DNA of 64,000 nt from Flavobacteriaceae bacterium PS02293. Its GTDB lineage: Bacteria; Bacteroidota; Bacteroidia; Flavobacteriales; Weeksellaceae. The translations under genes were made by a program, and so were the position numbers. The stretch is from assembly GCA_029960045.1 (NCBI GenBank), contig JASCOV010000011.1, positions 82,187 to 146,186 of the forward strand, given 5' to 3'. The notes below the pieces were generated by a model. It was not told where the DNA came from and did not search any database. It saw only the letters and a list, made by a program, of their open reading frames with translations. Numbering within the stretch: the first letter of the stretch is position 1; each line of letters opens with the position of its first letter. Below, one piece after another: positions 16,815 through 24,804 of this stretch.

Positions 16815-17882
16815 ATGGAAAACATTGCATTAGTTGTTGGAGCAACCGGAATTACAGGAAGCAATCTTGCTCAGGAACTTATTTCAAATGGCTGGAAAAC
16901 TTATGGTTTGGCGAGAAATCCCAATTCAAATATTTCTGGTTTAATTCCTGTAAAAGCCGATCTATTAGATAAAGAAAATCTAAAAACAGCTTTGGAAAAC
17001 ATCTCTCCCACTCATATATTCTTTACAACGTGGATGCGAAATGATTCCGAAGAAGAAAATATTAAAGTCAATAGTGCTTTGGTAAGAAATCTCCTAAACG
17101 TTTTATCTCCAAAAAAAAGCGTTCAACACGTTGCATTGGTAACAGGATTGAAACATTACTTAGGACCATTCGAAGCTTACACAAAATCAGGATCTTTGCC
17201 GGAAACCCCTTTGCGGGAAGAACAGACACGTTTGGAATACCCAAATTTCTATTACGCTCAGGAAGACGCAGTATATGAAGCAGCAGAAAGAGATGGTTTT
17301 ACCTGGAGTATTCACAGACCTCATACAGTAATTGGATACGCTGTTGGGAATTTAATGAATATGGGAACCACGTTAGCAATCTATGCAAGTATTTGTAAAG
17401 AGACAGGCAGAAAATTCATCTTCCCAGGATCGTCCGCACAATGGAATGGATTATCAGACGTGACCGATGCAAGAATCTTAGCCAAACAATTAATTTGGGC
17501 ATCTACAAGTGAAGTTGGAAAGAATCAAGCTTTTAATATAACAAACGGCGATATTTTCCGATGGAAATGGCTTTGGGAAAAAATTGCAGACTATTTTCAA
17601 ATCGAGTTTGAAGGTTTTGAGAATGAAATAAGGCCTCTTGAACAAGAACTTCAGAATGATCAAGAACTTTGGGAAAGCATTGCCGAAAAGCACAATCTGA
17701 TAGAAAATAATTTATCAAAATTAGCTTCGGCTTGGCATACAGATCTGGATCTTGGGAGACCAATCGAAGTAATGACAGATATGACTAATAGCAGAAAATT
17801 AGGTTTCACATCTTTTCAAAGCACATTAGATTCTTTTACAGATTTGTTTGGAAAATTAAAAGAAGAAAAAATAATTCCTTAA
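16815..17882 (+). CDS. SDR-family NAD(P)-dependent reductase (PRISE-like)
   Basis: 355 residues from ATG 16815 (MENIALVVGATGITGSN); an in-frame ATG at 16782 lies before the -7 box and is rejected. Rossmann motif VGATGITGS at residues 7-15, NPNSNISGLIPVKADL in the second strand, FFTTWMR after the fourth, and FYYAQEDAVYE around the position of the catalytic Tyr. The pattern recalls progesterone 5-beta-reductase/iridoid-synthase-like enzymes reducing enones; substrate unknown. Sits 91 bp after the Crp/Fnr gene. Confidence 0.85.
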   Translation: MENIALVVGATGITGSNLAQELISNGWKTYGLARNPNSNISGLIPVKADLLDKENLKTALENISPTHIFFTTWMRNDSEEENIKVNSALVRNLLNVLSPKKSVQHVALVTGLKHYLGPFEAYTKSGSLPETPLREEQTRLEYPNFYYAQEDAVYEAAERDGFTWSIHRPHTVIGYAVGNLMNMGTTLAIYASICKETGRKFIFPGSSAQWNGLSDVTDARILAKQLIWASTSEVGKNQAFNITNGDIFRWKWLWEKIADYFQIEFEGFENEIRPLEQELQNDQELWESIAEKHNLIENNLSKLASAWHTDLDLGRPIEVMTDMTNSRKLGFTSFQSTLDSFTDLFGKLKEEKIIP

Positions 17883-17895
17883 AGATTTAAAATAT

Positions 17896-17930
17896 AAAAC
17901 CGAAATCAATTTAATTGATCTCGGTTTTAT
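17896..17930 (+). terminator. terminator after the SDR gene
   Basis: AAAACCGA...TCGGTTTT hairpin with an inner AATCAATT/AATTGATC stem, then T-rich sequence. Confidence 0.8.
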
Positions 17931-17997
17931 TTAAATAAAAAATCCTTCTCCAGTTATGGAAAAGGATCAATCAATATTTGTCATCATTTGGAATATA

Positions 17998-18807
17998 CTA
18001 TACTATAAATAATCCTGCAATTGCTGCAGCATCACTTCCACTTAAAACCTCGTCATAAGCAGCAGATCCAGCTTCTGGTCCGAATGCAGTCGCAGTGTTA
18101 AATCCCGCCTGAACTGTAACTCCTTCACCGACATAAACAGGATTTGTAGCTGCCGGCATATCGCCACCATTTGCTAATTCTATCCAACCTTTATTACCTC
18201 TCATTCTTCTAACCTCAGAAGCGTGTCTTGCTTCAACAGAGTGAATTTGAAGTGCTGCAGTTAAAACGTCTTTATTCGACATTACGTTTCCAGCCTGTCC
18301 TTTGTAAGCTCTTACGCCGGTATCTTCAAAAGCCTGAGCTAATGTCAAAAACTGTTGATAATTTGTAAATGGCGTAAAGTTTCCTTTTGCTGTAAAATCG
18401 AAAGTTGGTTTTGCGTTTGGCGCAGTTCCTAAAGATGTCAAAGCACTTTTCAAGAAAGCTACGTGTGCAGTTTCGTGTTTTGAAATCTGAGAAAAAACAG
18501 TTCTGTCAGTTGTAGGAATCAGTCCGGCTGTTGCTAAACCAATACGGTAATATTCATCTTCCAGATATTCTAATGTTAATGCCAACTGTAATGCGTCCGT
18601 CAAAGGTGTTTTGAACATAGAAGCACTTGAAGTTGTAGTTTCTGCGTGAGCTGGTGTTGACATCAATCCTGCCAATCCAAGCGGTACAGATGCAACAGCC
18701 GCTTTTTTACCAAAATCAGCAATGCTGGATAATGTTTGTAGTCTTGAAGCTTCTCCTGTGAAGAATTTGTCGTTAGAGAGCTTATCTAATATTCTAAGAA
18801 TGTTCAT
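17998..18807 (-). CDS. ferritin-like domain protein (second of pair)
   Basis: 269 residues. The N-terminus includes an Ala-rich hydrophobic stretch ending STPAHAETT, which looks like an export signal preceded by about 30 residues. The helical bundle has metal-ligand-like residues: LEYLEDEYYR, KHETAHV, AQAFEDTGVRAY and SVEARHASEVR, the ExxH spacing of a di-iron or iron-storing ferritin-like fold. Next to a paralogue with the same order of motifs, 29 bp downstream of it, same operon. Likely periplasmic iron or oxidative-stress function (inference). Confidence 0.82.
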   Translation of the reverse strand: MNILRILDKLSNDKFFTGEASRLQTLSSIADFGKKAAVASVPLGLAGLMSTPAHAETTTSSASMFKTPLTDALQLALTLEYLEDEYYRIGLATAGLIPTTDRTVFSQISKHETAHVAFLKSALTSLGTAPNAKPTFDFTAKGNFTPFTNYQQFLTLAQAFEDTGVRAYKGQAGNVMSNKDVLTAALQIHSVEARHASEVRRMRGNKGWIELANGGDMPAATNPVYVGEGVTVQAGFNTATAFGPEAGSAAYDEVLSGSDAAAIAGLFIV

Positions 18808-18836
18808 AATAGTAAATTTTTGAAATTAATAATGAA

Positions 18837-19550
18837 TTAAATACCTCTCTCTTTCCAAGTAAATGGCGTTTTAAAGAAGCCTCCTGCTGCTGCAACGATG
18901 TCTTTCGGTTCTTTTGCAAGATCCAATCCCATTGCATTGATCACATCATCTCCTGAAAAATCAGCTGATTTTGGATTGATAAGGTCTCTGATAGCTGCTG
19001 CGTGTCTTGCTTCAACTGAAACAATTTTTCCTGCAAGCACCAAATAATCCGGATTGGTAATATATTTCCCAGCACCGTTATAAGCTGCTACACCTGTGTC
19101 TTCCAATGCTTTTGCAGTAGCGAGAACAGAGGTTCTGCTTTTAAAATCTACACCATTATATTGGAATTCCAAAGTTGGTAAAATACTGTTAGGAGCGGCA
19201 CCGCCAATTGCTGCTTTGAAAAAGTCTCTGTGGATTACTTCGTGATGATATAGATCTGTAAAAATTTGTTTTTCAGCATCTGAGATTCCAGTGTAGAAGC
19301 TATTCACTACTTTGGTGTAGAAATCTGCTTCAAGTTGTTCAAGAGCGTAAGCATAGTTTAAAACACCTACATCACCTGTTCCCAGGTCAAAAACATTACT
19401 TCCGGGGTTAGTAATGATCATATCATCATCATTACATCCTACAAGTGCAAGTCCAGCAATTGCCAACCCAACACCACTAAGTTTCAAAAAGTTTCTTCTG
19501 TTGGTATCCAAGGTGGCTGCACCATTGGACACGCTGATTGTTTTTTTCAT
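18837..19550 (-). CDS. ferritin-like lipoprotein (first of pair)
   Basis: 237 residues. RRNFLKLSG (residues 18-26) followed by a hydrophobic run and LVGC is a twin-arginine-like signal with a lipobox, so it is probably exported folded and lipid-anchored. The ferritin-like bundle has LEQLEADFYTKV, HHEVIHRDFF, ALEDTGVAAYNG and VSVEARHAAAIR, matching the downstream paralogue. Sits between the fasciclin gene and the second ferritin-like gene, all on the minus strand. Confidence 0.85.
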   Translation of the reverse strand: MKKTISVSNGAATLDTNRRNFLKLSGVGLAIAGLALVGCNDDDMIITNPGSNVFDLGTGDVGVLNYAYALEQLEADFYTKVVNSFYTGISDAEKQIFTDLYHHEVIHRDFFKAAIGGAAPNSILPTLEFQYNGVDFKSRTSVLATAKALEDTGVAAYNGAGKYITNPDYLVLAGKIVSVEARHAAAIRDLINPKSADFSGDDVINAMGLDLAKEPKDIVAAAGGFFKTPFTWKERGI

Positions 19551-19585
19551 AATATTATTTTTAAAGTTTGGTTTAAAAAAATTAA

Positions 19586-19613
19586 AAACCAGTACAACAA
19601 TTTATACTGGTTT
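19586..19613 (-). terminator. hairpin between fasciclin and ferritin-like genes
   Basis: AAACCAGTA/TACTGGTTT arms (19586-19594, 19605-19613) followed on the minus strand by an interrupted T-run. Likely partial terminator of the fasciclin transcript. Confidence 0.65.
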
Positions 19614-19623
19614 CAGATAATTA

Positions 19624-20193
19624 TTACGGCATAAGAACAGTATCGATCACGTGGATTACTCCGTTTGACTGATTCACATCAGAGATAGTTACTTTTGCAC
19701 TGCCTCCTTTTGCATCTGTTACATATAAGTCTTTGCCTTTTGTCCAGAATGTTAACTCTTCACCTTCTACAGTTTTCATCGCTGCTTTTCCGTTACCAGC
19801 TTTTACTGCTGCCCAGATTTGTTTTGCGTTGTACTTTCCTGCTAATACGTGGTATGTTAATATTTTGGTTAATGTTGCTTTATTTTCAGGTTTCACAAGG
19901 TTTTCTACAGTTCCTTTTGGAAGTTTTGCAAAAGCTTCATTTGTTGGTGCCAATACCGTGAATGGACCTTTACCTTGTAATGTTTCTACTAATCCTGCTG
20001 CTTTTACTGCAGCTACCAAAGTTGTATGATCTTTGGAATTCATTGCATTTTCAACAATATTCTTAGAAGGATACATTTCTGCACCACCAACCATTACTGT
20101 TTTTTCTTTCATTGCCTGTGCAGCTACATTTCCACTGAATGCAAATGATAATGCGATCATTCCGAAAGCTGCGATTTTAATTCTTGAGTTCAT
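19624..20193 (-). CDS. fasciclin (FAS1) domain protein, exported
   Basis: 189 residues. Signal peptide to AFSGNVAAQA (about residue 27). One FAS1 domain with both conserved boxes: KGPFTVLAPTNEAFAKLP (H1) and NGVIHVIDTVLMP at the C-terminus (H2), plus YHVLAGKY in between. FAS1 domains mediate adhesion or small-molecule binding in the periplasm or at the surface. Its upstream region has an ECF-type promoter also found before msrB. Confidence 0.93.
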   Translation of the reverse strand: MNSRIKIAAFGMIALSFAFSGNVAAQAMKEKTVMVGGAEMYPSKNIVENAMNSKDHTTLVAAVKAAGLVETLQGKGPFTVLAPTNEAFAKLPKGTVENLVKPENKATLTKILTYHVLAGKYNAKQIWAAVKAGNGKAAMKTVEGEELTFWTKGKDLYVTDAKGGSAKVTISDVNQSNGVIHVIDTVLMP

Positions 20194-20235
20194 TTTGTTT
20201 ATTTTATATTAATATTTTGTGAGTCTTAATTGCAG

Positions 20236-20258
20236 TTACGAGGATAGTTTGTTTTTGG
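20236..20258 (-). promoter_or_regulatory. ECF-like promoter of the fasciclin gene
   Basis: Minus strand CCAAA (20258-20254) - N11 - CTCGTAA (20242-20236), the same elements with the same spacing as before msrB. It lies about 43 bp upstream of the fasciclin ATG. Confidence 0.6.
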
Positions 20259-20304
20259 ATTGAAATAATTGAAAATAATTTTTAAACAACTGTAAATCAA
20301 TTGA

Positions 20305-20820
20305 TTATTTTTTTGCTATTGGAACAAAATCCAGACAAACAGAGTTCATACAGAAGCGGTTTCCTGTTGGAGCTGGACCATCATCGAAGATATGCCCCAA
20401 GTGAGAATCACATCTTCCACACAATACTTCTGTTCTTACCATATTATGAGAATCGTCTTTTTTGTAGATAACACTCGTTTTACTAATTGGTTCATAGAAT
20501 GATGGCCACCCGCAAGTTGTAGCAAATTTGGAGGTCGAAAGGAATAATGCATTTCCGCAAACTGCGCAATAATAGGTTCCTTTTTCATCGAATTCATAAA
20601 ACTTACCTGTGAAAGCCGTTTCTGTTGCAGCTTCTCTGGCTACTTTATAAAGTTCGGGTTTCAAAATCTTCTTCCATTCTGCATTGGAAACTTTCAATTT
20701 TGAAGTTTCGGTTTTTGAGTAGTATGGATTTTTGGTTTTGAAGTTGGCTGATTGGGCAGCGATGTTCCCGTGCATCAAAGCTACGGAACTGACTAGGAAT
20801 ATTTTTTTTAGCTTTTTCAT
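20305..20820 (-). CDS. msrB: peptide-methionine (R)-S-oxide reductase, exported
   Basis: 171 residues. MsrB repairs methionine-R-sulfoxide in proteins. A signal peptide (FLVSSVALMHGNIAAQS) puts it in the periplasm. Domain about 40-171: two structural-zinc pairs (YYCAVCGN and LCGRCDSHLGH), CGWPSFYEP, and GNRFCMNSVCLDF with catalytic Cys in RFCMNS. It begins with EWKK-type MsrB N-terminus (NAEWKKILKPELY). Same strand as the fasciclin and ferritin-like genes, divergent from the sigma/anti-sigma pair. Confidence 0.95.
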   Translation of the reverse strand: MKKLKKIFLVSSVALMHGNIAAQSANFKTKNPYYSKTETSKLKVSNAEWKKILKPELYKVAREAATETAFTGKFYEFDEKGTYYCAVCGNALFLSTSKFATTCGWPSFYEPISKTSVIYKKDDSHNMVRTEVLCGRCDSHLGHIFDDGPAPTGNRFCMNSVCLDFVPIAKK

Positions 20821-20855
20821 TGTCGTAAATATTTAGAGTTACTTATTATGGTTAC

Positions 20856-20878
20856 TTACGAGGTGGGAGAAAATTTGG
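20856..20878 (-). promoter_or_regulatory. ECF-like promoter of msrB
   Basis: Minus strand CCAAA (20878-20874) - N11 - CTCGTAA (20862-20856). CGTA is a common ECF -10 core. It lies 36 bp from the msrB ATG. Confidence 0.6.
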
Positions 20879-20937
20879 TTTTAGATTCTACTGTTGAAAA
20901 ATTTTGATCGAAGTGGAAAAGCTTCAACTTTGCGAAG

Positions 20938-21098
20938 CGCGCCCCGACTTATCTCTATTTTTTATTTTTTTCATTTGAATCGATGAACCACTTCGTTAGG
21001 TTTGAGTGGAAATCATTTTTTGCGATGACTTAATTTCTATTGAACTGAAATCTTGATGCAAAAAAGATTGGGAACGGAAGGCGGAAATAGGCGCCCAA
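20938..21098 (+). repeat. intergenic palindromic repeat family A, copy 1 (diverged, with insert)
   Basis: Left end GCGCCCCGACTT and right end GATTGGGAACGGAAGGCGG...GCGCCCAA match the other copies (45050, 50598, 58148). An insert containing GAACCACTTCGTTAGGTTT splits the left arm at ACTT/GAG. The inner TTTTTTGC...GCAAAAAA pair can fold. It fills most of the 357-bp spacer between msrB and the sigma gene; I see no gene there. Confidence 0.7.
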
Positions 21099-21177
21099 AA
21101 TATTTAAATAATTGATACGGAGAATTAAATTGAACAAAATGAAATAATAAAGCGTTATTGGTATAATTTTTCTATAT

Positions 21178-21747
21178 TTGGATAGTAAATCACTGATTAT
21201 TAAAACAACCTATTCTGAGGAAGAACTTTTGGAACTGCTGAGAAAAAAGAGCGAAGCAGGCTTCAAATACTTATACAACCACTATTCCGGTGCGTTGTAT
21301 GGTGTTATTTTCCGAATAGTACAGTCAAAAGAATATACTGAAGAAATAATCCAAGACGTCTTTGTCAAAATCTGGAATTCTATCCATCAATACGACACTG
21401 TAAAAGGGCGATTCTACACTTGGATGATTAATATTGCAAGAAATACCGCAATAGATTATTTGAAATCCAAGTCTTTTCAAAACGAACTTAAAAACCAATC
21501 ACTTCCAGATTTCGTATATAACAGTACGGAACTTTCAACGACGAATAAATCTTCGGATTTTATTGGTTTTACGGATGTTTTGTGTAATTTGGAATCCGAT
21601 AAACGTGAAATGATCGATTTGGCTTATTATCAAGGTTACACTCAAAACGAAATATCTGAAAAACTAAAAATCCCGTTAGGTACAATTAAGACCAAGATGC
21701 GTACTGCTCTTATCAAATTGAAAGATCTCTTAAAAGATTATAAATAA
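21178..21747 (+). CDS. ECF (RpoE/SigK-like) sigma-70 family factor
   Basis: 189 residues. Region 2 about 25-95 (YLYNHYSGALYGVIFRIVQ, QDVFVKIWNSIHQYD, FYTWMINIARNTAIDYLK). Region 4 about 130-185 (REMIDLAYYQGYTQNEIS, IPLGTIKTKMRTALIKL). The start is uncertain: the frame opens with TTG at 21178 (read as MDSKSL), and those bases also form a TATATTTG -7-like string; no in-frame ATG precedes region 2. One base separates its stop from the anti-sigma start, so the two are coupled. Confidence 0.9.
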   Translation: MDSKSLIIKTTYSEEELLELLRKKSEAGFKYLYNHYSGALYGVIFRIVQSKEYTEEIIQDVFVKIWNSIHQYDTVKGRFYTWMINIARNTAIDYLKSKSFQNELKNQSLPDFVYNSTELSTTNKSSDFIGFTDVLCNLESDKREMIDLAYYQGYTQNEISEKLKIPLGTIKTKMRTALIKLKDLLKDYK

Positions 21748-21748
21748 A

Positions 21749-22564
21749 GTGAACATAGAAGAATACATATCATCCGGAATCTTAGAATCTTATATTCTAG
21801 GTCTTGCTTCTCCCGAGGAGGCAGGCATTTTGGAGTGTGTCATGAAGAATAGTGCTGAAGTAAGAACAGCATTTGAAGAAGCGCAAAAAACATTGGAAGA
21901 TCTGGCAACAGCACAAGCTGTAACGCCACCTAATGATCTGGAAACCAAAATATGGGCCAAGATTCAACAGGAACAAATTGTTGAACAAACCAAGCCAATC
22001 ATTCCTGAAGAACCAGACCATAAAATTGGCGAAATCACTCAGGAAATATATCCAAACAAAGCTATAAACTGGCAGAAATACGCTATTGCAGCTTCGGTTT
22101 TGTTCTTGGTAAGTATTGCTGGGAATTTCTTCTGGATTAATGATATTTCTAATAACAAAAAAGAAATAGCACAATTACAAACCGAGAAAAAGTCACAAGA
22201 TTTGGCTTTACAGGCTTCTCAGGAAAAATTAGCAATACTTTCTAACCCTAATATTTTAACTGTTCCACTGAAAGGCGTGGAGAAATATCCGGATTCCAAA
22301 GCAATCGTCTATTGGGATAAAGATTCTAAAAATGTCTATCTAAACGCAGAAAATCTTCCAAAAGCACCGGAAGGAATGCAATATCAACTTTGGGCACTTG
22401 TAGATGGTAAGCCAGTAAGTGCTGGAATGTACTCTAAAGAAAAAGATACCAAAGAAATTCTCGCCAACATCCCGAAAGCACAAGCCTTTGCCATAACCCT
22501 TGAAAAACAAGGTGGTAGTACTGTTCCGACAATGGAAAATATGTTCGTAATCGGAAACATCTAA
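21749..22564 (+). CDS. RskA-like anti-sigma factor
   Basis: 271 residues, GTG start at 21749, 1 bp after the sigma stop. The N-terminal cytoplasmic part (1-105) has the anti-sigma anchor start SSGILESYILGLASPEEAG. One transmembrane helix about 110-128 (YAIAASVLFLVSIAGNFFW). A coiled stretch follows, then a periplasmic RskA-type domain (KGVEKYPDSKAIVYWDKDS, GMQYQLWALVDGKPVSAGM, FAITLEKQGGSTVPT). It should hold the sigma factor at the membrane until a periplasmic signal releases it. Confidence 0.92.
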   Translation: MNIEEYISSGILESYILGLASPEEAGILECVMKNSAEVRTAFEEAQKTLEDLATAQAVTPPNDLETKIWAKIQQEQIVEQTKPIIPEEPDHKIGEITQEIYPNKAINWQKYAIAASVLFLVSIAGNFFWINDISNNKKEIAQLQTEKKSQDLALQASQEKLAILSNPNILTVPLKGVEKYPDSKAIVYWDKDSKNVYLNAENLPKAPEGMQYQLWALVDGKPVSAGMYSKEKDTKEILANIPKAQAFAITLEKQGGSTVPTMENMFVIGNI

Positions 22565-22604
22565 ATTTGGATATCAAAAAAGTTGAAAAAAAATTTCAAA
22601 ACAT

Positions 22605-22634
22605 TTTGAAATTTAAAAAATATCCATACTTTTG
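22605..22634 (+). promoter_or_regulatory. distal promoter P1 upstream of rpsT
   Basis: TTTG 22605-22608, 18-nt spacer, TACTTTTG 22627-22634. Would give a leader of about 155 nt containing two short hairpins (GAAGACACCAAATCTTC and ATGATTTAGAATCAT). Confidence 0.6.
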
Positions 22635-22747
22635 CACCACCCAAAAGGAGAAAAGTGAAGACACCAAATCTTCAACAATTAAAAATGATTTAGAATCATA
22701 TTAATTAGCTTCAATTAGGCAAAATAAAATTTTAATTTTAAAAAAAG

Positions 22748-22778
22748 TTTGCAAATTAAAAAATAGTTTTTATCTTTG
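22748..22778 (+). promoter_or_regulatory. proximal promoter P2 of rpsT
   Basis: TTTG 22748-22751, 19-nt spacer, TATCTTTG 22771-22778: full match to the Bacteroidota consensus, ending 18 bp before the rpsT ATG. Confidence 0.8.
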
Positions 22779-22796
22779 CACCCACATTTGAAAGAT

Positions 22797-23051
22797 ATGG
22801 CAAATCATAAATCAGCACTTAAAAGAATCAGACAAAACGAAGTTAGAAGACTTCGTAACAAATACAACCACAAGACTGCTAGAACAGCTTTGAAGTCACT
22901 TAGAACTGAAGAGAACAAAGCAGTAGCAGTAGAGCAATTACCAAGAGTAATCTCTTTACTTGACAAATTAGCTAAAAGAAACATTATTCACAAGAATAAG
23001 GCAGCTAACTTAAAAAGCAAATTAACTAAGCACGTAAACAGCTTAGCTTAA
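22797..23051 (+). CDS. rpsT: 30S ribosomal protein S20
   Basis: 84 residues, from ATG 22797 (MANHKSALKRIRQNEVRR); an upstream in-frame ATG at 22776 lies inside the -7 box and is rejected. Very basic and helical, with the typical S20 start and RNKYNHKTARTALKSL. Binds 16S rRNA early in 30S assembly. Two consensus promoters precede it and a tRNA-Glu starts 12 bp after the stop, so the tRNA is probably on the same transcript. Confidence 0.96.
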   Translation: MANHKSALKRIRQNEVRRLRNKYNHKTARTALKSLRTEENKAVAVEQLPRVISLLDKLAKRNIIHKNKAANLKSKLTKHVNSLA

Positions 23052-23063
23052 TATAAAGTCCTT

Positions 23064-23135
23064 GGCCCGTTCGTCTATCGGTTAGGACCTCAGGTTTTCA
23101 TCCTGGTAAGAGGGGTTCGACTCCCCTACGGGCTA
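23064..23135 (+). tRNA. tRNA-Glu (TTC), copy 1
   Basis: 72-nt cloverleaf: acceptor GGCCCGT/ACGGGCT, D stem GTCT/GGAC, anticodon stem TCAGG/CCTGG with loop TTTTCAT (anticodon TTC, A37), T arm AGGGG/CCCCT. No encoded CCA. 12 bp after rpsT. Confidence 0.95.
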
Positions 23136-23138
23136 CTT

Positions 23139-23172
23139 AAAATACCTTCACTAATTTTCTGGAGGTATTTTT
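23139..23172 (+). terminator. terminator between the two tRNA-Glu genes
   Basis: AAATACCT...AGGTATTT hairpin followed by T-rich sequence. Confidence 0.7.
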
Positions 23173-23236
23173 TATTAAAGATTTAGGAATCTGCTTTTTC
23201 ATTAAGAATTGCAGTTAAATCACAGAAAATTAACTA

Positions 23237-23308
23237 GGCCCGTTCGTCTATCGGTTAGGACCTCAGGTTTTCATCCTGGTAAGAGGGGTTCGACTCCCCT
23301 ACGGGCTA
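23237..23308 (+). tRNA. tRNA-Glu (TTC), copy 2
   Basis: Identical over all 72 nt to the copy at 23064. Its own promoter is not clear, so it may depend on readthrough from rpsT. Confidence 0.95.
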
Positions 23309-23311
23309 CTT

Positions 23312-23345
23312 AAAAATCCTTAGAAAATTCTAAGGATTTTTTTTG
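23312..23345 (+). terminator. terminator after tRNA-Glu copy 2
   Basis: AAAAATCCTTAGAA/TTCTAAGGATTTTT hairpin running into an eight-T stretch. Confidence 0.9.
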
Positions 23346-23451
23346 GCTTTATAATAAAATAACGTTTAAGATCTTTCGTTTGTATGTTTGAGAATTGATC
23401 GGTATTAATTTATAATTCGTCTACAAAAAACACTTGTTCCTCTATTTTTAT

Positions 23452-23481
23452 TTTGAAAAATTACAGAGATTCTTACCTTTG
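23452..23481 (+). promoter_or_regulatory. promoter TTTG-N18-TACCTTTG
   Basis: TTTG 23452-23455 and TACCTTTG 23474-23481, in front of the hypothetical gene at 23498. Confidence 0.65.
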
Positions 23482-23497
23482 ACAAAAAAACACAATT

Positions 23498-24118
23498 ATG
23501 TACATTATTATTGCAATCGTTTTGGTCCTTGTGACCTTGTTCCTTATCAACTCAAAATTGTTCGATGGTCTTAGAACCAAGAAAGCCAGAAGTTTTGAAT
23601 TCTGTATTTCTTTAATTTCAACATTTACAGGTTTTTTCATCGCACTAAGTCTTAATACGATTTTGTCTGATATTAATCAAAAACAAAATTTAGTTAAGCT
23701 TTTGGATGCAACCAATCTTTCTTTGGAAAACAGCGAAATGAAAACTAAAGGAATGTATCTTAATCCAGCAAAGAGCGGCGTGGACGTTTCAGAAATCATT
23801 CAGTATGCTCCGGTTGAGATTCCAAAACTTTACACGAATCTTGAAACTAATTCTTTGGTAAGCGATTATTTTCTTTCAAATGCATTTCAGGCATATATTT
23901 TGTGTAACGACAATCTGCAGACTTTTGTAAAGGGTGCAAATGCAGCCAACGCAAGTTCTGAAAAGAAAACTCAGATATTGGAAAAATATTTAGCTTATCT
24001 CGGTTTGGCAAAACAAGTCAATACTTTGGAAATTAAAAGACTGAATGGCGATATTTCCCAGTCCGATGAGAATGCAGAATTACAAAAATTAACAAAACAG
24101 ATTATTAACAATCAATAA
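23498..24118 (+). CDS. hypothetical membrane-anchored protein
   Basis: 206 residues. N-terminal helix (2-18) and a second hydrophobic stretch (about 36-55, CISLISTFTGFFIALSLNTI), then a soluble mostly helical region with no motif I know. A consensus promoter lies 16 bp upstream, and the lipoprotein gene follows after 4 bp, so the two form an operon and may act together at the envelope. Confidence 0.7.
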   Translation: MYIIIAIVLVLVTLFLINSKLFDGLRTKKARSFEFCISLISTFTGFFIALSLNTILSDINQKQNLVKLLDATNLSLENSEMKTKGMYLNPAKSGVDVSEIIQYAPVEIPKLYTNLETNSLVSDYFLSNAFQAYILCNDNLQTFVKGANAANASSEKKTQILEKYLAYLGLAKQVNTLEIKRLNGDISQSDENAELQKLTKQIINNQ

Positions 24119-24122
24119 TATA

Positions 24123-24725
24123 ATGAAAAAAACACTTATGTCATTGGCTTTAGCAGGATTACTACTAACGGCCGCAAGTTGCAAAAAAAACGAAACGTCT
24201 GATATGAAGATAGATTTCACGCAGTCTTATGAAGATGCTGCATTAGCATTATCTACGGCTCAGAAAAAATATGATGAGGCTGTTGCGTCCAACGATCCAG
24301 TGAAAATTGAAGCAGCGAAAGCTGAATTACAGATAGCACAACAAAAATACGTGGACTCCAAAAATGTATATGTAGCGGAAGGCGGAACTGTAAAACCCGA
24401 ATATGAAACTTACCTTACTACTTCTACTCAAGTTCTGGGAACTACAAAAGCTGATGTTGTAAGCAATGTTATCAAGAAATCTGATAGCATCATCACTGGA
24501 AAAACCAACGCACAAATCGAAAGTACTGCTAAAGAAATAAAAGAAAAAGTAAATACTGAAAAAGCAAAACTGGTAGAAGATGCCAATAAAACTGTAGCCG
24601 ACACAAAAGTTGCAGCTGAGAAAGCAAAAGCTGACCTCAAAAAAAAGACTGAGGAAACAAAAAAAGCAGCGAATGACGAAATCAATAAAGCTAAAGATGG
24701 TTTGAATAAATTTTTAAATAAATAA
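24123..24725 (+). CDS. coiled-coil lipoprotein
   Basis: 200 residues. Lipobox AASC at about residues 17-20. After the anchor the protein is almost entirely Ala/Lys/Glu-rich helix: AALALSTAQKKYDEAV, and the tail VADTKVAAEKAKADLKKKTE repeats an AxxKAK-type pattern like LEA or apolipoprotein-type helices. Probably outer-membrane anchored, acting as spacer or stress protein; function unknown. Second gene of an operon with the membrane protein before it. Confidence 0.75.
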   Translation: MKKTLMSLALAGLLLTAASCKKNETSDMKIDFTQSYEDAALALSTAQKKYDEAVASNDPVKIEAAKAELQIAQQKYVDSKNVYVAEGGTVKPEYETYLTTSTQVLGTTKADVVSNVIKKSDSIITGKTNAQIESTAKEIKEKVNTEKAKLVEDANKTVADTKVAAEKAKADLKKKTEETKKAANDEINKAKDGLNKFLNK

Positions 24726-24750
24726 TATTTTATTTCATCTAAATCTTAAA

Positions 24751-24780
24751 AATCCTTAGAATTATCTGGGGATTTTTTAC
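24751..24780 (+). terminator. terminator after the coiled-coil lipoprotein
   Basis: AAAATCC...GGATTTT hairpin with T6 behind it. Confidence 0.7.
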
Positions 24781-24804
24781 TTTTACACTAATTATTGAAT
24801 TGCT

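Noticed and set aside
21086..21125. ECF-type autoregulatory promoter for the sigma gene
   Set aside because: A CCAAA is present but no CTCGTAA at the right spacing, so autoregulation by this motif is not supported.
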